64,000 bases of DNA from an uncultured Flavobacteriales bacterium (GTDB lineage Bacteria; Bacteroidota; Bacteroidia; CAIKAF01), in assembly GCA_903825395.1 (NCBI GenBank), contig CAIKAF010000023.1, positions 62,001 to 126,000 of the forward strand, given 5' to 3'. Under the pieces are notes generated by a model. It had not been told where the DNA came from. It made no database searches and worked only from the letters and a program-made list of their open reading frames with translations. Each line of letters opens with the position of its first letter. Within the stretch, counting starts at the first letter, position 1. Position numbers and translations under genes: made by a program. This document shows positions 25,401-34,237 of this stretch, one piece after another.

Positions 25401-28400
25401 TGAAGTTGGAAGCTTCCGCGCATGCGGGCGCCCAAACCGCCTTGATTGTTTGAGGTAACATCTCCACCGCTGGCGCCAAAGGCCTCGATGGTATAATTTC
25501 CGGTTACAGGAACCACCCATTGTTGGATTCCACTAACAACGTTTACCACACCAAGGCCATAGGCATTATCGGCGTCAAACTGAGTTGGGCCGTTTTGTCC
25601 TGTTTTGCCTGCATTGGTAAAGGTCATGGTGCCTGTATTGTACACCAAACCTAAGTTTCCATTTACTGGAGCGTCGCTGCTGCAGAATGGGCCCATGGGA
25701 AGGACATCCACTCGAGGTGTAGGAACGATGGTAACAATTCCCATGTCGTATTTAGATGGGCAACCGTTTTGCATGTACAAGACAAACAACGTATCGGTTT
25801 GAGTAAGTACTGGAGTGGTGTAAGATGTTCCCAGACCAACAAGATTTCCGCTAAATCCGTCGAACCAGCGGTAATCGGTATTGGGTCCACCGCTCACATT
25901 GAAGGTAGTGCTACCTTGGTCGCAGAATAGGACTCCGGCGCTCACTGTTGGAGCGGGCAGGGAGTCGATATGTACTACGGCAGGAACGCGAGCGCTTTGG
26001 CAAATCAACGTTGTGTTGTAGGAAATAACCACCTCACCATGTCCGATGCGGTACCCTTGGGTATGAACGGTATTTGAAGTAATGTTTGGATCGGCATAGC
26101 TAGAGCCACCGCCACCGCCGCCGTCTCCGCCACCGCCGCCGCCGTAGTGACCACCGCCACCGCCACCGCCATTGCCATAGCAGTTATCAAAATCTCCTCC
26201 ATCACCTAGAGAACCGTATTCGCTTTGGTTGTTGCAACCGCATTGCGAAGCTTGTCCACCGGCTGAGGGCGATGCGCCAAAACCACAATGGCAGGAATTT
26301 TGGGAGCCACAACGGATTCCATTGCCAGCATTTCCACTTCCACCGCCGTCTCCACCATAATCATTGTTGCCACAAGCCCAACCGGCACCGCCGCCAGCAC
26401 CTGCGCTAAGAATTCGGTCTTGAAGGGTAATTCCGCCCAAACGAATATCCGTACCGCCGCCGCCGCCGCCGCTGTTGCCACCGCCGTTGCCGCCGCCGTT
26501 CCAACCACCCGTGGTTGCACTAGGCTTTTCACCTACATATATATTTAAAATTTGGCCGGGAGTAACACTTAGGGTAGTTTGAACGCGTCCGCCCTTTCCT
26601 CCAAGATTTTGAGATGGGTTAGAAACTGCAGATCCACCTTCAGCTCCAGACATATCTACACTCACCGAAGTTACACCTGCGGGTACTGTCCAAGTTTGAG
26701 CAGAACCGGTAAACGAGAACGTGTGCGTTCCCGAAAGGGTGTTGGTGCGAGCAGAAGTTGCAAACAGTGTATCAGAGCCATACATTGCGGGTAAGAAGAC
26801 ACTAGAACCAATGGCAATTGGTGTATTGTTGGTCAAATTGGGGTACCAGTGTACGGGAGTATTTGCAGGTGTGGCAGATACCACGGCTGTTTGTCCACAC
26901 AAAACACTATCTCCAATAACGTTGGTAGGTGCCGCGAGAGGAGAAACGTTTACGTTCACTGCTACGCGTTGGCTTTGGCAATAAGGAACTGTGTACGAAA
27001 TACTAAGTTCTCCATCTCCACTTTGACTGCCTTGGGTGTGAGTTACATTCGAACAAAGGTTGGCATCGGCATAGGATGAGCCGCCGCCACCGCCGCCGCC
27101 ACTCCAGCAACCCGTACCGCCACCGCCACCGTACCAGCCGCCGCCGCCGCCGCCGGCATAGGCACAGCCATAGGCATCGCCTCCGATTCCGAATGCGCCA
27201 TTTTGACCTGTATTGCAGCAATTGCCTGCTTGACCGCCAGCGGTCTGAGATCCGCCAGTGCCGGTGTAGCAATCCTGGCTGTTGCAACGGTATCCTTGTT
27301 GCCCGGTGGTTCCACCTCCGGCTCCACCCCGTTCGCTATTGCACCATGATCCGCCGCCGCCGCCGCCACCGGCAACAATCACTCTATTGTTTAGATTTTG
27401 GCCACCAATGCGAAGGTCAGTTCCTCCACCGCCACCAGCGCTTTGACAGAAGCTGTTGCATGAAACTGTTCCTCCTTGTCCACCTCCATTCCAACCTGCA
27501 TTGGGAGTAGTTGTTGTGCCTCCAATATTAATGTAAAGTGTTTGGCCAGGTGTAACTGCCAAACTTGCTTGTACGCGACCTCCATTGCCACCGGTTGAAC
27601 CGCTGTTGCAAGAGGGGGTTCCACCTTGGGCGCCCTTAGCATCTACCACCACGCTGTAAACGCCTGCAGGAACTACCCAAGTTTGGGTACCGCCGGTATA
27701 GGAGAAATTCACTGTGCCACCTGGGTTTGCAGTAGAAAGGGCTTCTACCCAAACTGTCATGCTATCGGTTACAAAAGGAATGCTGTAGTTGGCTGAATTG
27801 CCTTGAAGCAGAGTACCTCCGGTTGAGGCGCTATACCAGTTAAAGAAACCAGTTCCTGTGGCCTGTAGCAAGGCTGTGTCTCCGCAGGTTAAATTGGCAG
27901 CAGCTACCGTAGGATTTGGAATAGGAGTGGTAGCTACTTGAACTGGAACACGAGCGCTAGTGCAGTAAGGAGTCACGTAATTAATAACAATTTGGCCATT
28001 TCCGGATTGGAAGCCTTGTGTGTGGACCACGCTGCTTGATGAGTTGGGATTAGCGTAGCTGGAACCGCCGCCGCCGCCGCCCATGTTGTAGCCGCCGCCG
28101 CCGCCATAGTAGCCGCCGCCGCCGCCGCCGGATGGGTAAGGGCAGCAATAGTTTTGATATGCCCCCCAGGCATTACCGCCTTGAGCTAAAGAGCCATTTT
28201 GACCACTACCGCACTGAGCACCTTGGCCGCCTGCATTTTGGCTACCACCTGCTCCGACGTAGCAAAGGTCATTGCTGCTGCAACGCCATCCGGATTGACC
28301 GGTTAATCCTCCACCATTGCCACCCCGATCTTGGTCTCCGTTGCAGGCTTGACCACCTGCTCCGCCGCCGCCGCCAGCAACAACAACTCGGTTATTGGTA

Positions 28401-29278
28401 CCTGTACCACCGATACGAATATCTGAAGCGCCACCGCCGCCGCGGGCTTGGTCGCCATTGTAATAGGAATAACCCGCGCCACCGCCGTTCCATCCACCTG
28501 CTGCGGTGATGTAGTTGCAACATCCACCGCTTCCGGGTTGTTGACCTACGTAGAAATACACAGTTTGACCTGGAGTAACAGCAAGCTTACCGGTTACCCG
28601 TCCGCCAGTTCCGCCGGTATTCCAAGTATTGGAACCACCTTGAGCGCCACGCACGTCGAAATCAATGCTAAAAACACCCGCAGGCACAGTCCAAGATTGC
28701 TGACCTCCGGTATAATTGAAGGTGGCTGATTGAATTGGGTTTGCCGTGCTAGACGCTTCAACATAAAAAATAGTGGTTTGAGTAACTGACGCGGTGAAGG
28801 AACCTCCAGTGCCTAGGATGGGTCCGCCGCTAGGGCCAGCATACCAAAAATAATTGCCGGTAGAACCAGCAGCATAAATGGTAGCTGAAGCTCCGCAGGT
28901 TACCGTTGCTCCTTGTACAGAAGGCGAGGCGAGCGGAGTGGGATTAACAATCAGAGCCACCCTTGAACTTTGGCAGGCTTGGTTTCCGGATTGATATGCA
29001 GCCACATAATAGGTTGTGTTTCCATATAAAACAGGAGTGGTAAAACTATTGCCTTGAGTTAGTGCAGTACCGCCTACGGGCACATTAAACCACAGGTAGT
29101 TGCCTGTTGATCCACTGGCAGTGAGGGTGGCTGTTTGTCCGCAATTGGCCGACTGCACTGCAGCCGTAGGGGATGCCGGAGGGTTAACGCATTGGGCGTT
29201 GCCCTGACCAAGAGTAGCCCACCCTAGTAGGGAAAGGAAACTGACTCGAGCGAAGTGTTTGAGTACGTGTGTAAACAT
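22499..29278 (-). CDS. Giant T9SS surface protein with four glycine-rich modules nested in Ig-like repeats
   Basis: 2,259 residues. A signal peptide (about 1-28) leads into Ig-like domains of about 80 residues (CGQTATLTASGSTGNYLWF type). Four glycine-rich PF12810-like modules lie at roughly 183-438, 520-764, 848-1091 and 1214-1471. Each of the first three is preceded by TVPAG/VVPAG and is inserted between two halves of an Ig-like domain (FYVEAS before, YCTSARVPV after). Further repeats with GTGIV and TFDP motifs and four or more PKD domains follow (from about 1850, CEGNPTTFTQT, WNFGNG). A type A T9SS sorting domain begins VQVYPNPFG near 2174. Expected location: cell surface, possibly as an adhesin or matrix protein. 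The exact function is unknown. Confidence 0.85.
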   Translation of the reverse strand: MFTHVLKHFARVSFLSLLGWATLGQGNAQCVNPPASPTAAVQSANCGQTATLTASGSTGNYLWFNVPVGGTALTQGNSFTTPVLYGNTTYYVAAYQSGNQACQSSRVALIVNPTPLASPSVQGATVTCGASATIYAAGSTGNYFWYAGPSGGPILGTGGSFTASVTQTTIFYVEASSTANPIQSATFNYTGGQQSWTVPAGVFSIDFDVRGAQGGSNTWNTGGTGGRVTGKLAVTPGQTVYFYVGQQPGSGGCCNYITAAGGWNGGGAGYSYYNGDQARGGGGASDIRIGGTGTNNRVVVAGGGGGAGGQACNGDQDRGGNGGGLTGQSGWRCSSNDLCYVGAGGSQNAGGQGAQCGSGQNGSLAQGGNAWGAYQNYCCPYPSGGGGGGYYGGGGGYNMGGGGGGSSYANPNSSSSVVHTQGFQSGNGQIVINYVTPYCTSARVPVQVATTPIPNPTVAAANLTCGDTALLQATGTGFFNWYSASTGGTLLQGNSANYSIPFVTDSMTVWVEALSTANPGGTVNFSYTGGTQTWVVPAGVYSVVVDAKGAQGGTPSCNSGSTGGNGGRVQASLAVTPGQTLYINIGGTTTTPNAGWNGGGQGGTVSCNSFCQSAGGGGGTDLRIGGQNLNNRVIVAGGGGGGGSWCNSERGGAGGGTTGQQGYRCNSQDCYTGTGGSQTAGGQAGNCCNTGQNGAFGIGGDAYGCAYAGGGGGGWYGGGGGTGCWSGGGGGGGSSYADANLCSNVTHTQGSQSGDGELSISYTVPYCQSQRVAVNVNVSPLAAPTNVIGDSVLCGQTAVVSATPANTPVHWYPNLTNNTPIAIGSSVFLPAMYGSDTLFATSARTNTLSGTHTFSFTGSAQTWTVPAGVTSVSVDMSGAEGGSAVSNPSQNLGGKGGRVQTTLSVTPGQILNIYVGEKPSATTGGWNGGGNGGGNSGGGGGGTDIRLGGITLQDRILSAGAGGGAGWACGNNDYGGDGGGSGNAGNGIRCGSQNSCHCGFGASPSAGGQASQCGCNNQSEYGSLGDGGDFDNCYGNGGGGGGGHYGGGGGGDGGGGGGSSYADPNITSNTVHTQGYRIGHGEVVISYNTTLICQSARVPAVVHIDSLPAPTVSAGVLFCDQGSTTFNVSGGPNTDYRWFDGFSGNLVGLGTSYTTPVLTQTDTLFVLYMQNGCPSKYDMGIVTIVPTPRVDVLPMGPFCSSDAPVNGNLGLVYNTGTMTFTNAGKTGQNGPTQFDADNAYGLGVVNVVSGIQQWVVPVTGNYTIEAFGASGGDVTSNNQGGLGARMRGSFQLQAGQTLNMMVGQMGGLPSDDWNHGGGGGGGTFVTLGTNPSTASALIVAGGGGGGTAAYQNVNQPGEGGQTTNNGDNGGNPGDYCDSGGGGFDGNSTCNGNAKSYKNGGKGGQSNFAGHGGFGGGGAAIWHPGGGGGGYEGGQGGFNHSSSTARGGGSFNIGTNQSNTANANFGHGRVVITGPMTSQPSTGGGVWTGTGVVDSILGTFDPGQAQIGTNTFVYSVNDNGCIGADSVTISVIQGPDATITSPAAVYCDYDGQDTLVALNPNGTWSGTGITGNNTQAFFTPSANGAGTYYAYYTIVDNASGCTDRDSVILTVNPSPDASLMTPSLLCSNGAPINLVPNTPGGTFSGNGIVNAQLGTFDPTNNVTGTSQVFYSVTVNNCTSNDSIAIVVNQAPNASFVNPPAQVCEQGNTVYLSNVSPGGFWAGGGITNQMSSAFTPSVAGQGMATVTYQVSNQFCTDYDTAFIFVYGNPTVTLAGSNNQVLCANNTLVLNASGASVYNWYNNGNLITGAFGPTYTVTTPGTYSVKGTNINGCPDFSQDVVVTQGAQPIIYQISVPTVCEGNPTTFTQTSAPGNGNTLVSFNWNFGNGNNGNGFSATETYAQAGIYNAMLTVTNTDGCSDSMMQVVQVWANPSIDSIMAINNCYPNPTTMNSYVSGPSIASWNWNISGQNPVFGASPVVNFPSQGTFNYVLTVTSTDGCVSTLDSSITIYPRPTANFVASDVCQYDSLQFTDLSTGNIAFWNWDFGQATDTVANPIYAFGTTGNIPVSLTVTTPDGCSDVITQTVNVRPTPVSTWFSNNVGIDQLTFNPSVYPLFGGNFYWTFGDGTSSFAPNPTKTYANSGWYTVCLTVEKEGCESTSCDSVRAYDIFGIAELDGGQGVQVYPNPFGQEFNMAFTLTQGAAVTADIRDLTGRLLGDFDFGQLPVGTHRLPVRTEAMDLSAGIYLLNVHINGQTLVTRIVKD

Positions 29279-29825
29279 CAGAAATGCTTTGGGGTTATAA
29301 CTTTGAGGATAAAGGTAAAATTATTTCTTTGCCAACACCCAAAAGCGATTCAATTTTTAACAGCATCTGATGAAAGATTCCCTCACATTACATGTTTGGT
29401 TTACATTGCCTTAAACCATTTTTAATCTGCAAGGCCATTGGTCAAAATCAGGCCTTGCGGCAGGGATTGAAGCAGCTAGCGCGCAAACCGGGAAGCCGGT
29501 TGGAGTTGGGGCAAAGGAGCGACGCGAGGAGCTACCTTTGGCCCTACTCCAACCGGCTTCTCGGTGCGTACTAGCGCTGAAAGCCCGCAGCCGCCCTAAA
29601 AAATGGTATCAATTTCTCAACTAAGAATATAGAGCTACTCGCTCAGATTCAATGCAAGATTTTGGCATTGTTTGTCTGTTAATCTTTTAAGAGATGACGT
29701 AAAAAATTAAATTTATCACTTTATTTGCATAGGCACTTAAATGCCTGATTGGTATTATGTTCACCAAACCAACCTATAACCTAGTTGCAGTATCGACTCG
29801 AATTAAAGTCCATGTGGGGCTAGGT
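29279..29825. other. Divergent intergenic region holding repeat copy C
   Basis: A 547-base gap between the giant protein gene (minus) and the T9SS cargo gene (plus). Apart from repeat copy C (29457-29595), it is AT-rich with no ORF I would support. The promoters must lie here, but I find only one-mismatch boxes, such as TACCTTTA on the minus strand near 29310. The in-frame ATG at 29757 gives no signal peptide and is not used. Confidence 0.5.
29457..29595 (+). repeat. Covarying structured repeat, copy C
   Basis: GCGGCAGGGATTGAA, then AGCTAGCGCGC pairing with GCGTACTAGCGCT. The long arm ACCGGGAAGCCGGTTGGAGT pairs with ACTCCAACCGGCTTCTCGGT, and the central block reads GGAGCGACGCGAGGAGCTACC. The long arm is unrelated in sequence to those of copies A, B and D but is almost perfectly complementary. 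Confidence 0.9.
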
Positions 29826-30983
29826 ATGTATCGATTTTCTTTGATTCTATTTTTTGTTGCAGCCATTTTTGGCAATGCTTTCTCTGCTGATGCCCCAATG
29901 GGTTTTGATGCCGATGGCGATGGTGTGGTGGATTCTACTGAGGTAGCCGATGGCACTGACCCTAATGATCCATGTTCCTTTAATTTGAGCAGTCAGACGG
30001 AGGTTACTTCGGCTACTTGGAATGTTTTGGATTGCGACAACGACGGTTTAACCAACATTCAAGAGTTGCAGCTTGGCACCCATCCATTGAATGCGGATAC
30101 CGATGGAGATGGTGTTTCTGATGGGGTAGAAATTTCGGACTTTTCAGACCCTTTAAAGCCCTGTTCCTTTGAATTGTTGAGCCAAAGCTTACCGCCAATT
30201 CCCTCCTGGTTTAATTTGGATTGCGATGGGGATTGGCTAACCAACGGAGAAGAATTGGCTGCGGGCACCTTGATTTTAAATCCAGATACGGATGGAGACG
30301 GGGTGGTAGATGGAACTGAAGTCAATGATGGGACTGAGCCCCTCAACCCATGTTCTTATTTGGCGATTCACCAGAACATATTGCCGCCCGTGGGCGACTG
30401 GGCCGCATTGGATTGCGATTCAGACGGACTTAGCAATGCTCAGGAATTGAGTTTAGGAACGGATCCTCAGAATCCTGACAGCGATGGGGACGGCGTTGCT
30501 GATGGTCAAGAGATTCAAGATGGAACGCTGCCTTTGCAGCCCTGCAGTTTTGTATTGGCGTCACAAACTTTGATTCCATCAGCTGCTTGGAACAGTTTGG
30601 ATTGCGATATGGATTCAACATTAAATGGGGAAGAAATGAATTTGGGTTCTGACCCTTTGAATCCCTGCGAGCCCATTCCAATAGACCCTTCTTGTCCCAA
30701 TATATTTAACGTTCCACAAGCGTTTTCTCCAAACGGCGATGGCTACAACGACACGTATGTTATTCAGGGATTAATGGAATACCCAAATCATTCTTTGAAG
30801 GTATTTACCCGTTGGGGAGCCTTAATTTTTGAGGCTGCGCCTTATTTAAACGATTGGAATGGTACGGCGGGAAATGGAGTTCTGCCTTTGGGCGAAGAGT
30901 TGCCCACCGGAACATATTATTATATTTTCGATTTGGGTAACGGAACAGATCCGCTATCTGGATACATCTATTTGAACCGCTAA
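29826..30983 (+). CDS. T9SS type B cargo: TSP3-like Cys repeats plus gliding-motility C-terminal domain
   Basis: 385 residues from MYRFSLILFF at 29826, chosen because a signal peptide follows directly (cleaved near AFSAD, residue 21). Four tandem repeats of 63-64 residues carry DxDGDGVxDGxE calcium-type loops and two cysteines each (Cys50/70, 113/133, 176/197, 240/260). Residues about 293-385 are the CHU_C-type gliding motility-associated C-terminal domain (FSPNGDGYNDTY, FTRWGALIFE, LPTGTYYYIFDL), which directs secretion by T9SS through SprF. The next gene, 4 bases away, is exactly such an SprF. The role is unknown; a calcium-stabilised surface filament or adhesin is likely. Confidence 0.85.
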   Translation: MYRFSLILFFVAAIFGNAFSADAPMGFDADGDGVVDSTEVADGTDPNDPCSFNLSSQTEVTSATWNVLDCDNDGLTNIQELQLGTHPLNADTDGDGVSDGVEISDFSDPLKPCSFELLSQSLPPIPSWFNLDCDGDWLTNGEELAAGTLILNPDTDGDGVVDGTEVNDGTEPLNPCSYLAIHQNILPPVGDWAALDCDSDGLSNAQELSLGTDPQNPDSDGDGVADGQEIQDGTLPLQPCSFVLASQTLIPSAAWNSLDCDMDSTLNGEEMNLGSDPLNPCEPIPIDPSCPNIFNVPQAFSPNGDGYNDTYVIQGLMEYPNHSLKVFTRWGALIFEAAPYLNDWNGTAGNGVLPLGEELPTGTYYYIFDLGNGTDPLSGYIYLNR

Positions 30984-30987
30984 GCAC

Positions 30988-31926
30988 ATGCGAACGCCTT
31001 GTTTTCTTTTTAACAGTTTCAGAGCGGCCGCGGCAGTTGGCTTTGGAATTCTGTTGTCTGTGACCGGCACCTTGAAGGCTCAGCAAGACCCTCTGTACAC
31101 GCATTACATGTACAATACCCTTAGCGTCAATCCTGCTTATGCCGGCAGCCGAGATGCCTTAAGTGTTTTGGCGTTGGGTCGATTGCAGTGGGTTGGATTT
31201 GATGGTGCTCCGATGACTCAGACGGCTCAAATCCATTCTCCTATCAGCAAGGGGTTGGCCATTGGAGTCGATGTGATGCACGATCGATTGGGCCCCACCG
31301 TTCAAACGGCGGCGTCGCTTAATCTAACCTATCGTTTGTCTTTGGGAAAAAACCATCGATTGGCCTTTGGTTTAAAAGGAAGTATGGATTTCTTGAACAA
31401 CAACCTGAGTAATTTAAATATTGATCAGCCCGGTGATCCTGTATTTGGAACTGATTTTTCAACCACCATGCCCAATGCGGGATTTGGACTTTACTATGAC
31501 CACACCAATGCGTATGTTGGATTAAGCGTTCCACGGTTGATTGAGAATTCATTTAACGGCAGCAGCACGGAACAAGTGCGGCATTTTTTCTTTATTGCAG
31601 GGGGCTATATTCCTGTACGCCCTGGCTTTGATTTAAAACCGGCCACTCAAATTAAAATGGCTATGGGAGTTCCTGTGCAAATTGAAGGTTCGTTGGAAAT
31701 GGTGTTTGCTGAACGCGTAAGCATTGGAGGTTTTTACCGTCATGAATCTGCGGTAGGTCCACTGTTGGGTGTATTTATTACTCCATCGTTGCGAATAGGA
31801 TATTCTTTTGATTGGGCCTTGAACTCTGTTGCCCAAATTCGTCAGTATGGCAGCCATGAATTGATGGTTCGGTACGACTTTAATTTCAAACATAAAAACA
31901 AGGTGGTTAGTCCCCGCTATTTTTAA
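30988..31926 (+). CDS. PorP/SprF-family type IX secretion outer-membrane protein
   Basis: 312 residues with a signal peptide (to about LKAQQD). The diagnostic opening QDPLYTHYMYNTLSVNPAYAGSR is present (in two parts near 32-44 and 45-54), followed by an outer-membrane barrel. SprF-like proteins work as partners for type B T9SS cargo and help attach or secrete them. The order cargo-SprF-OmpA/PD40 with gaps of 4 and 5 bases is the standard arrangement in Bacteroidota, so this SprF probably serves the upstream 385-residue protein. Confidence 0.92.
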   Translation: MRTPCFLFNSFRAAAAVGFGILLSVTGTLKAQQDPLYTHYMYNTLSVNPAYAGSRDALSVLALGRLQWVGFDGAPMTQTAQIHSPISKGLAIGVDVMHDRLGPTVQTAASLNLTYRLSLGKNHRLAFGLKGSMDFLNNNLSNLNIDQPGDPVFGTDFSTTMPNAGFGLYYDHTNAYVGLSVPRLIENSFNGSSTEQVRHFFFIAGGYIPVRPGFDLKPATQIKMAMGVPVQIEGSLEMVFAERVSIGGFYRHESAVGPLLGVFITPSLRIGYSFDWALNSVAQIRQYGSHELMVRYDFNFKHKNKVVSPRYF

Positions 31927-31931
31927 CCGGT

Positions 31932-34190
31932 ATGAAGCACAGTAAACGCTTACATTTCGTTGCTCCGGCTCTGGTTGCCCTTCTGATGGGCGGGATAAGC
32001 ACTGTTGTAGGTCAACATCCAGCTGTTCAGCGCGCCGACAGATATGCTGAAGCCTTTCGGTATTCAAAAGCCATTCAAGCGTACAAGGCCGTTCCCAAGA
32101 AAAAGCAAGATGCGTATGTTTTGCAGCGCCTTGGTGAATGCTACTTAGCCAACCACCAATCGGATAAAGCCGTATTGGTATTTTCAGAATTAAAAGATCG
32201 GTTTAACATCCCTTCTGAAGCGCTCATTCCTGCAGCTCAATCTCAACTTCAACAAGGTCAATACGCTGAGGCTCAGGGCCTGTTTGCTCAAGCTGCCAAT
32301 GCTGGAGCTGAAGATTCTAGAGTCCAGTTGTATGCTTCAAATCCAGAATGGCATAAGCAAATTTTAGATCAGGAAAATTTGGCTGAATTGACCAATTTGA
32401 ATATTAACACCAGCGAAAGTGATTTTGGAGCGACCTATTGGGGAGAGAAGATTGTTTTTGTTAGTTCTCGTTCAGGAAATGGTCCAATCCGGCATGAGTA
32501 TGCTTGGAATCAACTTGGTTTCTTGAATTTATATTCTGCCATCCCCCACTCGACCAAATCAGGGAAATTGAAGCAGGTCAAGGCTCTAAAAATGGAGTCG
32601 GGACTTAACCGAAAATTTCATGAAGGTCCTGCCAGTTTTCAAGCCAACGGTCAATTGATGGCCTTTTCTAGAAACACCTACCGGGATGAAAAACGTTTGA
32701 ACACGGAACAAGGCCGTGTGCTTGAAATTTGGTTTTCCCCACTTACCGATGATGGGCAATGGCGTCAACCCCGCAAATTCCCTTTCAACCACATTGATTA
32801 CAATAATTCGAACCCCTGCCTAAGCCCCGATGGGCAGCGCTTGTATTTTGTGAGCGACATGCCTGGAGGGTTTGGTCAATCTGATATTTATGTGTGTCAG
32901 CGAGACCGAGACGGGAATTGGCTTCCGCCTGTAAATGCGGGTCCAGGTATCAATACCCCCGGGCGAGAAACGTTTCCATTTTTCCATTCATCGGGCGTTT
33001 TATTTTTCGCCAGCGATGGGCACCCCGGCCTTGGAGGGCTAGATTTATTTGTAGCTGTCAATAATGGCCTTAATTCGGATCGGCCCATTCATCTTGGTCC
33101 GGGATACAACTCCAGCCATGATGATTTCGCTTTAATTCTGAACGAAAGCCTTAGTGAGGGCTATCTAAGTTCGAATCGCCCCGGAGGAAAAGGCAACGAT
33201 GATGTGTACCATGTTCGGGCTCTTCAGCCCATTCAGCCGGTAGTAGATTTAAAAGGTGTGGTGGTTGATGCATTCCAACACCAACGGATTTCCAATGCCC
33301 TTATTCGAATATCGAATGAAAAAGGGCATAAAATAGCTGAAGTTCGTACCGATCAGGACGGGTTATACACGGCTCGGCTTACCATTGGCTCGGTGTATAG
33401 TATTGAGGTCATGGAGCCCAATTACCAAACCTTAAAAGAAGAAATATCGACCAAAAATGGTCAACCTGAACTGGAGGTGAAACACAGTTTGAAAAAGGAT
33501 CTGGATATTCCTATCATTTGTACTATTAAAGATAAACGAAGCGGCCTACCCTTGCCGGGCGTAAAATTGTCGATTGTGGACCGAAAAACCGGAGAATCCA
33601 TTGCCAACTTAACCACAACTGCCACAGGGAGCCACAGCCAAATCATTAATAACAAAACGCTGTATGATTCTCTTAAGTGGGATATCCGTTTAGAAAAGAC
33701 AGGGTATGTTCCCAAACAAGTGGCTTTTAATCACACCATTAAGGACAAAGACCCATTAAAATTACATGAATTGGCGGATGTTTCAATGGGGCGGCTTGAA
33801 GTGGGAGCCGATATCGGAGCTATTATTGAAATAAAGCCTATTTTCTTTGAAGTAGGTTCGGCAGCTATAACTCCACAAGCCTCGCTCGAATTGGATAAAA
33901 TCATTGAAATTTTAAAGGAATTTCCAGGCATGACGATGGAGCTGGCCTCTCATACAGATTGTCAGGGTCCTGCCGATGCCAATCAAACCTTGAGTGTAAA
34001 ACGTGCTAAATCTGCGGCAGCCTATATGCAGAAAAAAGGAATTTCGAGCAAGCGAATTCAGCCTAGAGGTTACGGAGAGTATAAACCTCAGTCCTATTGC
34101 GGCTGCGGCGACGATTATCAATACCGTTGTACGGAGGAAGAAAATGCCTTAAATCGGCGTACGGAATTTTTGATTTTAAAAATGGAATAA
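31932..34190 (+). CDS. OmpA-family protein with TPR, PD40 and carboxypeptidase-regulatory-like domains
   Basis: 752 residues. Signal peptide (about 1-27), then TPR-like helices (about 32-130, RADRYAEAFRYSKAIQAYKA). PD40/WD40-like propeller blades follow (about 140-430, with SPDGQRLYFVSDMPGGFGQSD). A carboxypeptidase regulatory-like domain lies near 435-500 (GVVVDAFQHQRISNALIRIS). The C-terminus from about 635 is an OmpA peptidoglycan-binding domain (IFFEVGSAAIT, LASHTDCQG, NQTLSVKRAKSA) with an extra Cys-rich loop (YCGCGDDYQYRC) near the end. This architecture matches PorE-like T9SS components tethered to peptidoglycan. It is the third gene of the cargo-SprF operon. Confidence 0.9.
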   Translation: MKHSKRLHFVAPALVALLMGGISTVVGQHPAVQRADRYAEAFRYSKAIQAYKAVPKKKQDAYVLQRLGECYLANHQSDKAVLVFSELKDRFNIPSEALIPAAQSQLQQGQYAEAQGLFAQAANAGAEDSRVQLYASNPEWHKQILDQENLAELTNLNINTSESDFGATYWGEKIVFVSSRSGNGPIRHEYAWNQLGFLNLYSAIPHSTKSGKLKQVKALKMESGLNRKFHEGPASFQANGQLMAFSRNTYRDEKRLNTEQGRVLEIWFSPLTDDGQWRQPRKFPFNHIDYNNSNPCLSPDGQRLYFVSDMPGGFGQSDIYVCQRDRDGNWLPPVNAGPGINTPGRETFPFFHSSGVLFFASDGHPGLGGLDLFVAVNNGLNSDRPIHLGPGYNSSHDDFALILNESLSEGYLSSNRPGGKGNDDVYHVRALQPIQPVVDLKGVVVDAFQHQRISNALIRISNEKGHKIAEVRTDQDGLYTARLTIGSVYSIEVMEPNYQTLKEEISTKNGQPELEVKHSLKKDLDIPIICTIKDKRSGLPLPGVKLSIVDRKTGESIANLTTTATGSHSQIINNKTLYDSLKWDIRLEKTGYVPKQVAFNHTIKDKDPLKLHELADVSMGRLEVGADIGAIIEIKPIFFEVGSAAITPQASLELDKIIEILKEFPGMTMELASHTDCQGPADANQTLSVKRAKSAAAYMQKKGISSKRIQPRGYGEYKPQSYCGCGDDYQYRCTEEENALNRRTEFLILKME

Positions 34191-34207
34191 GCAAGCTTGT
34201 CAATTGC

Positions 34208-34215
34208 TACCTTTG
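34208..34215 (+). promoter_or_regulatory. Candidate -7 box TACCTTTG before the small lipoprotein
   Basis: A perfect TAnnTTTG match 22 bases before the ATG at 34238, just after the OmpA-family stop. It suggests the lipoprotein can be transcribed separately from the T9SS operon. Confidence 0.45.
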
Positions 34216-34237
34216 CCATAGAATATCGTAATAGCCC

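Noticed and set aside
24871-28527. Ala- or Arg-rich frames antisense to or out of frame with the giant protein, and GCC runs that look like microsatellites
   Set aside because: They are the glycine codon runs of the real minus-strand gene; long open shadow frames are expected there. No regular repeat-spacer unit, so not CRISPR.
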